Shown: positions 37,365 to 45,580 of the stretch, one piece after another | Layout of the letters: each line of letters opens with the position of its first letter | Position numbering within the stretch: the stretch's first letter is position 1 | From: Spirosoma telluris | GTDB lineage: Bacteria; Bacteroidota; Bacteroidia; Cytophagales; Spirosomataceae | DNA: 64,000 bases | Direction: 5' to 3' | NCBI GenBank assembly: GCA_003259005.1 | Contig: QLII01000001.1 | Coordinates: forward strand, 6,625,001 to 6,689,000 | Made by a program: the position numbers and the translations under genes | Notes under the pieces: model-generated | What the model was told of the DNA's origin: nothing | Databases searched by the model: none | What the model saw: only the letters and a program-made list of their open reading frames with translations

Positions 37365-37418
37365 ATATTTGTACAATATTTTGCAGTAAATTGTTTCAGA
37401 GTTTTCTATTTTGTGTTC

Positions 37419-37900
37419 ATGAACGTGGAAACAGATAAAAGTACCTTTGATTTTAACCAATTCCGGACAATACGTGAGCGGTCGGTTGGTCGTTTATTCT
37501 GGCGGCTTAAACGATTTACGAGTGCCTTTGTCGAACCGCGCCTGCATGCACTTGGGTACACTGATTTTAAAATGAGTTACCTCATGTTTCTAGCAAACAT
37601 AGAAGAAGGGGGACTACTAATAATGAATTAGCCAAACGTGCCTGTGTTACCAAGCAGATGATGAGTAAAATTGTCGGCCTTCTTGAAGAGGAGGGCTATA
37701 TCTATATCCGAAAAAACCCCAATGACTCCCGCTCGAGCATCATATTCCTGAATGATCGGGGAAAAGAGTTATTCGTAGCCTTAAAAGACTGTATGCAGGA
37801 AGTGCGGGAAAAATTTGATACGATTGTTGGCTATGACCGAATGGAACAGGTTCTTGAGACAATGTTCGAATTAGCCAATAAGTTAGAAAACGAAGAATAA
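37419..37900 (+). CDS. MarR-family regulator of the adjacent efflux pump (frameshifted)
   Basis: The ATG at 37419 (MNVETDKSTF) is used; an in-frame Met at 37338 would start inside the operator array. One G is missing from the run at 37608-37612. With it, the winged helix is continuous (NNELAKRACVTKQMMSKIVG; then LEEEGYIYIRKNPNDSRSSI as the wing) in a 160-residue protein. It is divergent from hlyD, the standard layout for a MarR repressor that is released from DNA by the drugs its pump exports. The ligand is unknown. Confidence 0.85.
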
Positions 37901-37923
37901 TAGGGGGTAAGAAATTGCGATGC

Positions 37924-38570
37924 TCACTCCCCCACTTTCTCAGGCTGCTTCTCTTTACGGGCGTTCAAATAGCCTTTAATAACCGTGAAGGTAGTAATGG
38001 CCAGGAAGAACAGGATGATGTATTGGACATAATCAACAATCCAGGGAAATTTCTCCCCGAAATAGAACCCCCCCCCACTAGTGTCAATACCCAGATGGCT
38101 CCCCCAATGACATTATAAAGCATGAAGAAAGGGATGGGCATGTGAATAAGGCCCGCCAGCAAAGGCGCGAATGTGCGCACAACGGGCAAAAAGCGCGAAA
38201 TAATTAATGCACTGTTGCCGTATCGAATAAAAGCATCTCGGGTGTTATCAATGTATTTCTGCTTGAAAAACAAGGAATCCGGTCGATTTTTGATTCGGGC
38301 CCCGAAATAATAACCCGTCAGATAACCGGTCGTCGACCCCAACACAGCCGCCCCAAAAATGCAGGTCAGCAATAACCACAGAGGAACATTCAGCAACTTG
38401 GTTCCGGCAAAAACACCCGAGAGAAACAACAGATAATCGCCCGGCAGGAAGAAGCCAAAAAAGATGCCATTTTCAACGAAAATAATCAGTGTAATCAGCA
38501 CCAGCCCACCCGTCCGAATGATTTCTTCGGAGTTAAGGAGATACTGAAAGAAGTCGATAATCTGGTTCAT
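37924..38570 (-). CDS. DedA-family inner membrane protein (frameshifted)
   Basis: The ATG at 38570 starts MNQIIDFFQYLL. Hydrophobic segments and the DedA motifs FFGFFLPGDYLLFLSGVFAG and ISRFLPVVRTFAPLLAGLIH (with the conserved Arg residues) are clear. A run of nine C on the plus strand (38068-38076) shifts the frame; one more base (or two fewer) restores GGGFYFGEKFPWIVDY and a stop at 37924, giving 215 residues. DedA proteins are implicated in lipid-carrier (undecaprenyl phosphate or phospholipid) translocation across the membrane and in membrane homeostasis. Confidence 0.88.
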
Positions 38571-38654
38571 AATTAATGAGTGATTGAGTGAATAGGTGAT
38601 TGAGTAAATGCTGACACAGACAATATTCACTCAATCACCCAATCACTCATTCAC
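38571..38654. repeat. Imperfect inverted repeat with 8-base internal units
   Basis: The left side (about 38573-38608) is made of GTGATTGA-like 8-base units and pairs with 38626-38654, except for an eight-base bulge. The bulge equals one internal unit, as expected if arms expand or shrink by unit slippage. It lies between dedA and the ABC-F gene. Confidence 0.6.
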
Positions 38655-38656
38655 AA

Positions 38657-40552
38657 TTACATAAACTCCGCCAGTTCAAGCCAGCGGTCTGATTTTTCAG
38701 CAATGCTTTGTTCAATTTGCTCAATTTCACGCGACCAGGCTATTAACTGCTCATGCGGGCCACCTGTGTTAAGTAGATCCACAACGTCAACTTTCCGTTG
38801 TTCCAGCGATTCGATTTCTTTTTCCAGGGTTTCATACTCGCGAATCTCCTTAAACGAAAGCTTTTTCTTCGTAGCATTTACCGTATTCGCTGCCGAAGAA
38901 ACTACAGGGGTAGGCGTTTGGTTCTTGGCAACGGCTGGGGCCGGTTTATCTGGTTGTGCAGCTGATTTTTTTGGTTGTGCATCGCGCCACTCGCGGTAGT
39001 CCGTATAGTTACCCGGAAAATCCCGGACTTTACCTTCGCCTTCCATCACAAAAACGTGCTCAACCAGTCGATCCATGAAGTACCGATCGTGAGTAACGAT
39101 CAGCACGCAGCCCGAAAAATTGAGAAGAAAATCTTCCAGTACGTTCAGCGTCGTGATATCGAGGTCGTTCGTTGGCTCATCTAGAATCAGGAAGTTTGGA
39201 TTTTGCACCAGAACCAGCAAAAGTTGCAGCCGTCGTTTTTCGCCCCCACTTAATTTCGCAACAAAGTCATACTGTTTTGAGCGATCAAATAGAAACCGGC
39301 TTAGGAGTTGCGTTGCCGTGATAGTATCGCCATTGGCTAATTTCATAACTTCGGCCACGTCCTGCACAACATCGATTACCCGCTGATTTTCGGGCAAATC
39401 CAGTTCTGTTTGTGTATAGTAGCCAAACTTTACCGTACCGCCGGTTGTGATCTTGCCTGAATCGGGGCGGAGTTGACCCGTGAGCATATTCATCAGCGTG
39501 GTTTTACCCATGCCATTCTTTCCAATCAGCCCTACCCGGTCGGGCCGCTTGAAGGTATAATTGAAATGGTCGAGCAGAATTTTATCACCAAATCGTTTGC
39601 TCAGGTTTTCAACTTCCAGGATTTTACTGCCTAAACGAGCCATGCGCAGGTTCAGGTCCAGTTCGCCATCAGAACGTTTACCACTGGTTTTCTCTTTCAG
39701 GTCTTCAAAAGCATCGATCCGGTACTGGGCTTTGGTTCCCCGTGCTTTGGGTTGCCGACGCATCCACTCCAGCTCACGCCGGAATGTGTTACGGTCTTTC
39801 GATAATTCGGATGCCGCTGCCAGCTCACGTTCCTCTTTTTTCTCCAGGAAATAGGCGTAGTTACCCTTGTAGGTATAAAGCTGGCCATTATCCATTTCGG
39901 CAATATGATTGCAGACCCGATCCAGAAAATACCGATCGTGCGATACCATCAGCAAGGTGCCGTTATTCGTATTTAGGAAACTTTCGAGGTATTCGATGGC
40001 TTCGAGATCCAGGTGGTTAGTTGGTTCGTCCAGAATCAGCAAGTCAGGATTTTGGATTAATACCCGCGCCAGAGACACCCGCTTGCGTTGCCCTCCCGAC
40101 AACGATCCAACCAACTGCTCTACATCCTGAATGCCCAGCTCCCCCAGAATTTGCCGAATTTGGGCTTCGTAGTCCCAGGCTTCCAGCTTCTCCATGTCGA
40201 TCATAGCCTTTTCAAGGGCAGCATGATCGTCGTGGGCCAGCGCATGTTCGTAGGCCCGAACGGCGTCAAGTTGGGCACTTTCGCCAGCCAGCACCACATC
40301 CATTACGGTCAGCGCATCGTTCAAATCGGGTTGCTGATCGAGGTAGCCGATGGTGATATCTTTTCGATGACTAACAATGCCCGCGTCGGGTGGCATGGCT
40401 CCGGCCAGAATAGACAATAGCGTGGTTTTACCCGACCCATTGGCACCAACGATAGCGACTTTATCGCCCCGGTTTACGCCAAAGGTTAAGTTTTTAAACA
40501 GAGTACGGTCGCCGTAGGACTTCGTTAAATTTTCGGCTGATAAATAGTTCAT
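38657..40552 (-). CDS. ABC-F family ATPase (Uup-like)
   Basis: This is a 631-residue protein without membrane segments and with two ABC domains. The first has Walker A GANGSGKTT, signature LSGGQRKRVSLARVL and LILDEPTNHLDL; the second has GKNGMGKTT, LSGGEKRRLQLLLVL and LILDEPTNDLDI. The linker is helical (about 230-300), and a C-terminal helical hairpin (YETLEKEIESLEQRKVDVV) resembles that of Uup. ABC-F proteins act on the ribosome to relieve stalled translation or antibiotic inhibition. Uup-type members also affect transposon excision in E. coli. It is monocistronic. Confidence 0.92.
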   Translation of the reverse strand: MNYLSAENLTKSYGDRTLFKNLTFGVNRGDKVAIVGANGSGKTTLLSILAGAMPPDAGIVSHRKDITIGYLDQQPDLNDALTVMDVVLAGESAQLDAVRAYEHALAHDDHAALEKAMIDMEKLEAWDYEAQIRQILGELGIQDVEQLVGSLSGGQRKRVSLARVLIQNPDLLILDEPTNHLDLEAIEYLESFLNTNNGTLLMVSHDRYFLDRVCNHIAEMDNGQLYTYKGNYAYFLEKKEERELAAASELSKDRNTFRRELEWMRRQPKARGTKAQYRIDAFEDLKEKTSGKRSDGELDLNLRMARLGSKILEVENLSKRFGDKILLDHFNYTFKRPDRVGLIGKNGMGKTTLMNMLTGQLRPDSGKITTGGTVKFGYYTQTELDLPENQRVIDVVQDVAEVMKLANGDTITATQLLSRFLFDRSKQYDFVAKLSGGEKRRLQLLLVLVQNPNFLILDEPTNDLDITTLNVLEDFLLNFSGCVLIVTHDRYFMDRLVEHVFVMEGEGKVRDFPGNYTDYREWRDAQPKKSAAQPDKPAPAVAKNQTPTPVVSSAANTVNATKKKLSFKEIREYETLEKEIESLEQRKVDVVDLLNTGGPHEQLIAWSREIEQIEQSIAEKSDRWLELAEFM

Positions 40553-40581
40553 GGGATAATAAATGCTCCTGTCAAGATAGA

Positions 40582-40959
40582 TTAACGAGGAGGTAAAAGA
40601 ATCAGGTCTAAATGAGCAACTCGCTCGAATGCATTGTCACCCGTAACAATTGGTAAACCATGAAAACGGGCCGAGGCTGCTACTATTGAATCCATTAATT
40701 TCATTCGAGTTGTTCGCCGTATTTTAATCGCTTCAAGTTTAACCTGAGGGGTTAATTCGATAATGATGCAATCGTTTAACAGACTTTTGATCAGCTTACG
40801 TTCTTCTGTTGGCTGATTAGCTTTGCATTGCATCTCCATTTCAGTAATAACGGAGGCATAAACTAACCGATCAGATAGTAATGTAATGACTAGTTCATCC
40901 CCTTCCAGTAAACGAATCAACGCATTGGTGTCAACGAAAAGGCCAGATGGATTAGTCAT
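40582..40959 (-). CDS. PIN-domain ribonuclease toxin (VapC-like)
   Basis: This is a 125-residue PIN protein with all four acidic positions in place: Asp10 (FVDTNALI), Glu40 (ITEMEM), Asp90 (KLMDSIVAASA) and Asp108 (VTGDNAF). Such toxins cleave tRNA or rRNA with a magnesium ion and are held inactive by a co-expressed antitoxin. Its start overlaps the antitoxin gene by eight bases, indicating translational coupling. A second, broken PIN module lies on the opposite strand immediately upstream. Confidence 0.88.
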   Translation of the reverse strand: MTNPSGLFVDTNALIRLLEGDELVITLLSDRLVYASVITEMEMQCKANQPTEERKLIKSLLNDCIIIELTPQVKLEAIKIRRTTRMKLMDSIVAASARFHGLPIVTGDNAFERVAHLDLILLPPR

Positions 40960-41140
40960 TTCTTAACTCACGCTGATAGGTAAGGGCATCCTGACCCCAT
41001 TTTAATTTGCCTGCATACTTCTGTACGTCTAATGTTTTAGCGGGCTTTACTTTCTGAAGTAAACTGGCTATTTCATCTTTAGTGGCTTTTTTACTGAGCT
41101 TTATGGTCATAGCAGCTGAAACAGTTTTTGGAATGTACAT
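40952..41140 (-). CDS. Antitoxin of the PIN module (VapB-like)
   Basis: This is a 62-residue, Lys-rich protein (MTIKLSKKATKDEIASLLQK; KYAGKLKWGQDALTYQRELRND). The C-terminal KWGQDALTYQRELR segment is seen in small antitoxins paired with PIN toxins in Cytophagales and probably wraps the toxin. Translation may start at the first Met or at Met11. It is the first gene of the two-gene operon; antitoxins of this kind usually bind their own promoter, which here would lie in the 101-base divergent gap shared with the broken module. Confidence 0.75.
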   Translation of the reverse strand: MYIPKTVSAAMTIKLSKKATKDEIASLLQKVKPAKTLDVQKYAGKLKWGQDALTYQRELRND

Positions 41141-41241
41141 TACTTAAAACAACAAACCCAATTATTCATCAAAGGTACAACAAAGAAAATCGTTCGTACT
41201 TTTACACGTAAATGTGAGTCTTGCTAAACAGGTGGCTGAAT

Positions 41242-41442
41242 ATGGAATCGACGCATAGCACCAAACTTAATGAAATGCAACTGTTTATGATCAAGCAGTT
41301 TGATCGTCCGCTTGCTCCTGAACAACAAATTGAAATCAAAAAAATGCTCTCTGATTATTTTGCCCGATTAGTTGATGAAGAAATTGACCGGATATGGGAT
41401 GAGCGAGGTCTAACTAGTTGCCCTTCCCAGGCGGGCAGATGA
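41242..41442 (+). pseudogene. Antitoxin gene truncated and fused out of frame to a PIN toxin remnant
   Basis: The ATG at 41242 opens MESTHSTKLNEMQLF and continues to EEIDRIWDERGLT, the conserved first about 58 residues of an antitoxin that pairs with TIGR00305-type PIN toxins. After that, the frame enters unrelated residues (SCPSQAGR) and stops at 41442. The rest of the antitoxin and the head of the toxin have been deleted together. Confidence 0.65.
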
Positions 41443-41791
41443 TCGGTGGTTGTTTGATGTATTATTGACTAATACGTTTCAATTTGGTATATCGACCGAA
41501 ATTTTGGAAGAGTATAAAGAAATAGTCGGTAATTTCTTTTCTCCTGAGGTGGGTGCCAACATTGTAAAAACACTGATCGATCGGCCGAACGCTATTCATA
41601 CGATTCCTTATTATAAATGGCACTTAATCAAGTCAGACATCGACGATAACAAATTTATTGATTGTGCCATTGCTTGTGGTGCAGACTACATTATTACAGA
41701 AGATCGTCATTTTAGAGATTTGGACAATATTCCTTTCCCTAAACTAGTACGAGTCAGTCTACTTGAGTTTAGGGAAATCCTAAATGAATAG
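41414..41791 (+). pseudogene. PIN-domain toxin (TIGR00305 type) lacking its N-terminus
   Basis: The open frame begins after a TAA at 41411-41413 and reads VALPRRADDRWLFDVLLTN, then STEILEEYKEIVGNFF, SDIDDNKFIDCAIACGADY and ITEDRHFRDL. It thus keeps the later PIN acidic residues. The first about 11 residues, including the conserved catalytic Asp of the DTNVLL motif, are missing and there is no in-frame ATG at the expected site. A TTG at 41450 could start a still shorter product. The toxin is therefore probably inactive. The break adjoins the antitoxin truncation, so one deletion explains both. Confidence 0.7.
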
Positions 41792-41840
41792 CTGAAGGGC
41801 TTCGGTCCAGGTTCCATTGTTACTTACTTTTCTCGTTATT

Positions 41841-42845
41841 ATGATTTCTATTAAAGAAGCGCTTGCCATTACGTTTACTGTGGTAGTGAGTAGTATCCGA
41901 ATACATGCGCAGACCTCAACACCTATTAAATCCTACACCCAAACTATCCCAGGCAGCAATCAGACGTATGCCATGGTAGCCATTCCCGGTGGAACATACC
42001 TGATGGGAAGCCCGGCTACCGAAAAAGGTCGGCAGGCTGATGAAGGGCCACAGCACAAGGTTCAGATTGAGCCCTTTTACATGGGGAAATACGAAGTGAC
42101 GTGGGATCTTTATGACCTATTTGCTTTCACGAATATGGAGAAGGAAATGGCCGCAAAGTATACCCAAACAGACGCCAATCTTGCCAAAACAGATGCCACA
42201 ACGCGCCCTAGTCCGCCCTATGTGGATATGTCGTTTGGTATGGGCAGGGCGGGGTATCCAGCCATCAACATGACTCAATACGCAGCCATCAAGTTCTGTG
42301 CCTGGCTTTACGCCAAAACAGGCGTGTTTTATCGCCTGCCTACCGAAGCGGAGTGGGAATACGCTTGCCGTGCCAACACAACAACCCCCTATTCGTTTGG
42401 ATCGGATGTGAAGCAGCTAGGCGAATACGCCGTCTTTACTGGAAATAGTGATGGCGGCTACAAGAAAGTAGGTACCAAGAAACCAAATCCATTTGGCTTG
42501 TATGATATGCACGGCAATGTGATGGAATGGACAAAGGATCAGTATATTGAAGACTATTACAAGCAAGTGGCCGCCGGAAAAAAAGAACCGTATGCACCAA
42601 CCACTACACTATATCCGAACTCGGTACGAGGTGGATCGTGGGATGATGCTGCGGAAGTATTACGATCAGCAGCCCGGACTCCTTCGGCACCAGCCTGGAA
42701 AGTACTCGATCCTCAAAGCCCTAAATCAGATTGGTGGTTAACCTCGGCCTCTTTCGTTGGTTTCCGAATCGTCCGGCCTGCTAAAACACCTGGCGAAGAA
42801 GAGATTAAGGCGTATTATGGAATTAAGGCGCTTAAGGACTATTGA
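41841..42845 (+). CDS. Secreted SUMF1/formylglycine-generating-enzyme-like protein
   Basis: With the ATG at 41841 (MISIKEALAITFTVVV) the protein has a signal peptide and 334 residues. It shows the FGE-sulfatase fold signatures: MVAIPGGTYLMGSPATEKGR, FYMGKYEVTWDLYDLF, YRLPTEAEWEYACRANT, GLYDMHGNVMEWTKD and the C-terminal GFRIVRPA. I see no active-site Cys pair of true formylglycine-generating enzymes. Many Bacteroidota paralogues, including gliding proteins, use this fold without that reaction. The role is unknown. The next gene, folK, is separated by a complex repeat. Confidence 0.85.
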   Translation: MISIKEALAITFTVVVSSIRIHAQTSTPIKSYTQTIPGSNQTYAMVAIPGGTYLMGSPATEKGRQADEGPQHKVQIEPFYMGKYEVTWDLYDLFAFTNMEKEMAAKYTQTDANLAKTDATTRPSPPYVDMSFGMGRAGYPAINMTQYAAIKFCAWLYAKTGVFYRLPTEAEWEYACRANTTTPYSFGSDVKQLGEYAVFTGNSDGGYKKVGTKKPNPFGLYDMHGNVMEWTKDQYIEDYYKQVAAGKKEPYAPTTTLYPNSVRGGSWDDAAEVLRSAARTPSAPAWKVLDPQSPKSDWWLTSASFVGFRIVRPAKTPGEEEIKAYYGIKALKDY

Positions 42846-42848
42846 AAG

Positions 42849-42925
42849 GATGTATGATATATGGTATAGGATGTAGACTTGTAGTCAGCCACTTATATCA
42901 TACATCATACTTCCTACATCCTATA
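42849..42925. repeat. Interleaved inverted repeats upstream of folK
   Basis: Two motifs (GATGTATGATATA and TATAGGATGTAG) on the left recur as reverse complements on the right in the same order rather than the reversed order, so their pairings cross as in a pseudoknot or give two alternative hairpins. The folK ATG lies at its right edge. Confidence 0.55.
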
Positions 42926-43425
42926 TGATCATTCTCCTCCTTGGTGCCAACCTCGGCGACCGCACTCAAACGCTTCAACGAGCAATTGACTTAATTGCCG
43001 AACGCGTTGGTCCGGTGATCCGGCAGTCAGGGTTGTACGAGACGGCCCCCTGGGGCGTAACCGATCAACCGACTTATCTGAATCAGGTGTTGAGTGTTGA
43101 GACGAGGTTGGAACCCGAAACGGTACTGATTCAGACACAGGCGATTGAGCAGGAGCTAGGGCGTGTTCGACTCGAAAAATGGGGGGCTCGGGTCATCGAC
43201 ATTGATATACTGTATTACGATCAACTCATCTGGCAAGCCGACACGCTGACGATTCCGCATCCTTATTTGCATCAACGACGGTTTACACTCATACCACTAG
43301 CCGAGATTGCGCCAGACTTTATACATCCCATCTTTCAGGAGACAACGCTTGAGTTGTTGGCAGACTGTGAAGATAAAAGTGAGGTCGTAATTTTTAATTC
43401 CCCAAAAACTTCGCCCCTCCACTGA
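42925..43425 (+). CDS. folK: 2-amino-4-hydroxy-6-hydroxymethyldihydropteridine diphosphokinase
   Basis: This is a 166-residue protein of normal HPPK length. The motifs LLGANLGDRTQTLQRAIDLI, SGLYETAPWGVTDQPTYLNQ and RLEKWGARVIDIDILYYDQL include the conserved Trp, Arg and Asp-Asp metal ligands, followed by IPHPYLHQRRFTLIPLAEI. It transfers pyrophosphate from ATP to 6-hydroxymethyl-dihydropterin in folate synthesis, in the cytosol. No other folate genes are adjacent. The ATG sits within the right arm of the upstream repeat, so RNA structure could affect its translation. Confidence 0.94.
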   Translation: MIILLLGANLGDRTQTLQRAIDLIAERVGPVIRQSGLYETAPWGVTDQPTYLNQVLSVETRLEPETVLIQTQAIEQELGRVRLEKWGARVIDIDILYYDQLIWQADTLTIPHPYLHQRRFTLIPLAEIAPDFIHPIFQETTLELLADCEDKSEVVIFNSPKTSPLH

Positions 43426-43433
43426 AAACGTAC

Positions 43434-43441
43434 TACCTTTG
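43434..43441 (+). promoter_or_regulatory. Possible -7 element TACCTTTG upstream of the aminotransferase gene
   Basis: The octamer matches TAnnTTTG, lies 40 bases before the ATG at 43482 and just after the folK stop. I see no clear TTG at the -33 position. Confidence 0.4.
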
Positions 43442-43481
43442 CGGTCAGTTTGTTATCATTTTCTCAAAAACATTACCGATT

Positions 43482-44699
43482 ATGTCTGCCACGCTTGACA
43501 CCGTGAGTTTGTTAGCCGATCGCATTAACGCGCTGGAGGAATCGTCCACGCTGGCGATGACCAAGAAAGCCCGCGAATTGGCCGCACAGGGCCACAAAGT
43601 AATTAGCCTGAGCGTTGGAGAGCCGGATTTTAAAACGCCCCAACATATCTGCGAAGCTGCCAAAAAAGCCATCGACGACGGTTTTCACGGCTATTCGCCT
43701 GTTGCTGGCTACCCCGATCTCCGAAAAGCTATTGCTGATAAATTCAAGCGCGACAATAATATTGACTGGAAACCCGAAAATATCGTTGTTTCGACGGGTG
43801 CCAAGCACTCGCTTGCCAACGTTATTCAGGTGCTCATAAACCCAGGCGACGAAGTAATCATCTTCTCCCCTTATTGGGTTAGCTACTCTGAAATGGTGAA
43901 GCTGGCCGAAGGTAAAGCGGTTGTGGTAGATGGCTCGTTTGAAAATAACTTCAAAGTAACCCCCGAACAGTTTGAAGCCGCCATCACTGATCGAACCAAG
44001 ATTGTGATGTACGCGTCACCCAATAACCCAACGGGCTCGATTTACTCCGAAGCTGAACTCCGGGCTATTGCCGATGTCGTAGCCCGCCATGAAAACATTC
44101 ATGTTCTGGCCGACGAAATCTATGAATACATCAATTTCACCCCGGAAGGTCACTTCAGCATGGGCTCAATTCCTGAAGTTGCCGAACGCGTGATTACGGT
44201 CAATGGCGTTGCTAAAGGGTATGCTATGACTGGCTGGCGCATCGGCTACATTGGTGCGGCTAAGTGGATTGCCGAAGGGGTTGAGAAATTGCAGGGACAG
44301 GTTACGTCTGGTACAAACTCAATTGCCCAGAAAGCTACCGTTGCTGCGTTAAACGGCCCCATGGAACCTTCTCTGGAAATGGCTAAGGCTTACCATCGTC
44401 GTCGCGATTTGGTTGTAAAACTATTGAAAGAAGTGCCTCACTTCCGGACTAACGTACCAGAGGGAGCCTTTTACGCCTTTCCTGATATTAGTTACTATTA
44501 TGGCAAATCGGATGGCACGACCCGTATCGAAAATTCCGACGACTTTGCGGCCTGGTTGCTAAATACAGCTTACGTGGCAACAGTGGCTGGTTCGGGTTTT
44601 GGAGCACCCAACTGCCTGCGTATCTCAACGGCTGCCTCTGATGAGTCGCTGGTTGAAGCTGTGCAACGCATTAAAGACGCTGTAGCGACTTTAAAATAA
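43482..44699 (+). CDS. Class I pyridoxal-phosphate aminotransferase (aspartate aminotransferase-like)
   Basis: This is a 405-residue fold-type I aminotransferase of the Igamma subgroup. Motifs are VISLSVGEPDFKTPQHI, YASPNNPTGSIYSEAEL, ADEIYEYINF, and the PLP-binding Lys in VNGVAKGYAMTGWRIGYIG; RISTAASDESL near the C-terminus holds the substrate-binding Arg. Enzymes of this group transfer the amino group of aspartate (some also prephenate or other amino acids) to 2-oxoglutarate. Substrate choice cannot be set from sequence. It is monocistronic and ends in a strong hairpin. Confidence 0.92.
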   Translation: MSATLDTVSLLADRINALEESSTLAMTKKARELAAQGHKVISLSVGEPDFKTPQHICEAAKKAIDDGFHGYSPVAGYPDLRKAIADKFKRDNNIDWKPENIVVSTGAKHSLANVIQVLINPGDEVIIFSPYWVSYSEMVKLAEGKAVVVDGSFENNFKVTPEQFEAAITDRTKIVMYASPNNPTGSIYSEAELRAIADVVARHENIHVLADEIYEYINFTPEGHFSMGSIPEVAERVITVNGVAKGYAMTGWRIGYIGAAKWIAEGVEKLQGQVTSGTNSIAQKATVAALNGPMEPSLEMAKAYHRRRDLVVKLLKEVPHFRTNVPEGAFYAFPDISYYYGKSDGTTRIENSDDFAAWLLNTAYVATVAGSGFGAPNCLRISTAASDESLVEAVQRIKDAVATLK

Positions 44700-44710
44700 A
44701 AGACTAATTA

Positions 44711-44766
44711 AAACGACAAACGTGGCTAATGAACTTAACTAAGTTTATTAGCCACGTTTGTCGTTT
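44711..44766. terminator. Inverted repeat/terminator, 20-bp perfect arms
   Basis: Arms 44711-44730 and 44747-44766 are exact reverse complements, and the pairing continues inward (AACTT/AAGTT). It begins 12 bases after the aminotransferase stop. Confidence 0.85.
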
Positions 44767-45270
44767 GTGTTCCATCATAATCAGCAACGAGTCAGTTATA
44801 CAACACAACTACTGACCAGATTCTTGATAAAAAAAAGATAAACTATTGATATATGATGGCAATTATCAGACTACCATTATAAAACCAGGCTCTTTATCAA
44901 GAGCTTAGTCTATTATCATAATTAGATATATGAACTAAAATGTATAATAATGAGTAATTATCGTAACATTTTATTAAAATATTATATAGGATGGTGTTCG
45001 TAATTCTATATTAGTTAACTTAGCTGAACCTAACTATTTTCTGGCATTATATTTGATCCCAAATGAGAAGGTTAGGCAAGTGACAATAAATTAACCAGCT
45101 TTGGTATGGAAAACCAGCCATTTATGGCAAATTTTTAACTATTACCCTTGTTTTTGTATTAAGTCAAGGTTAATTTTGAATAATAATAGAATGATGTACT
45201 GAGCTCCGATTTTTAAGTTGTTGAATTTGCTAAACCGTAACCTTAATCTTAAAAACTTCCCCTTAAACCG
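44767..45270. other. AT-rich intergenic region, no gene seen
   Basis: About 500 bases of markedly AT-rich DNA hold no frame with coding character and no long inverted repeat. It precedes a small membrane-protein gene. It may hold that gene's promoter and a long 5' leader, or a small RNA that I cannot recognise by eye. Confidence 0.6.
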
Positions 45271-45456
45271 ATGAGAAATTTCCGCCTGTACATGATTTTT
45301 CAGTGGGTTTTTTTCTTACCCATTATTCTGCCACTATGCATTATCTTCGGAGCTTTGCGTGGTATTGTGCAGATGGTTGAGCGCGTTATGGAGCAAATCA
45401 TTTCGGATATAGCGCCTTCAGAACAAGCATCGGCAACGACATTGACTGAACCCTGA
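45271..45456 (+). CDS. Small single-pass membrane protein, unknown
   Basis: A 61-codon frame starts with ATG and encodes one strongly hydrophobic segment (WVFFLPIILPLCIIFGALRG, about 12-31). An amphipathic helix follows (QMVERVMEQIISDI) and then a polar tail. A clear terminator lies 54 bases after the stop, which supports a transcribed gene. The size, single helix and long AT-rich upstream region resemble small regulatory membrane proteins, but I recognise no family. Confidence 0.55.
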   Translation: MRNFRLYMIFQWVFFLPIILPLCIIFGALRGIVQMVERVMEQIISDIAPSEQASATTLTEP

Positions 45457-45509
45457 GGTATCCCACATACATTTAGTTGGAACGACTGTTCAGTTAGCTT
45501 CCACATATA

Positions 45510-45550
45510 TAAAGGCCGCATTTTCTGATACTCAGAAAATGCGGCCTTTA
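45510..45550. terminator. Hairpin terminator, 19-bp perfect arms
   Basis: Arms 45510-45528 and 45532-45550 enclose a three-base loop and carry A/T flanks for both strands. It lies between the convergent small membrane protein and RluA-family genes. Confidence 0.85.
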
Positions 45551-45580
45551 CCGTTGACACAGCCTATGAATTACCTCCTT

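Noticed and set aside
41221..41442. Translation of the antitoxin remnant from the TTG at 41221
   Set aside because: The ATG at 41242 matches the conserved family start MES and no conserved residues lie before it.
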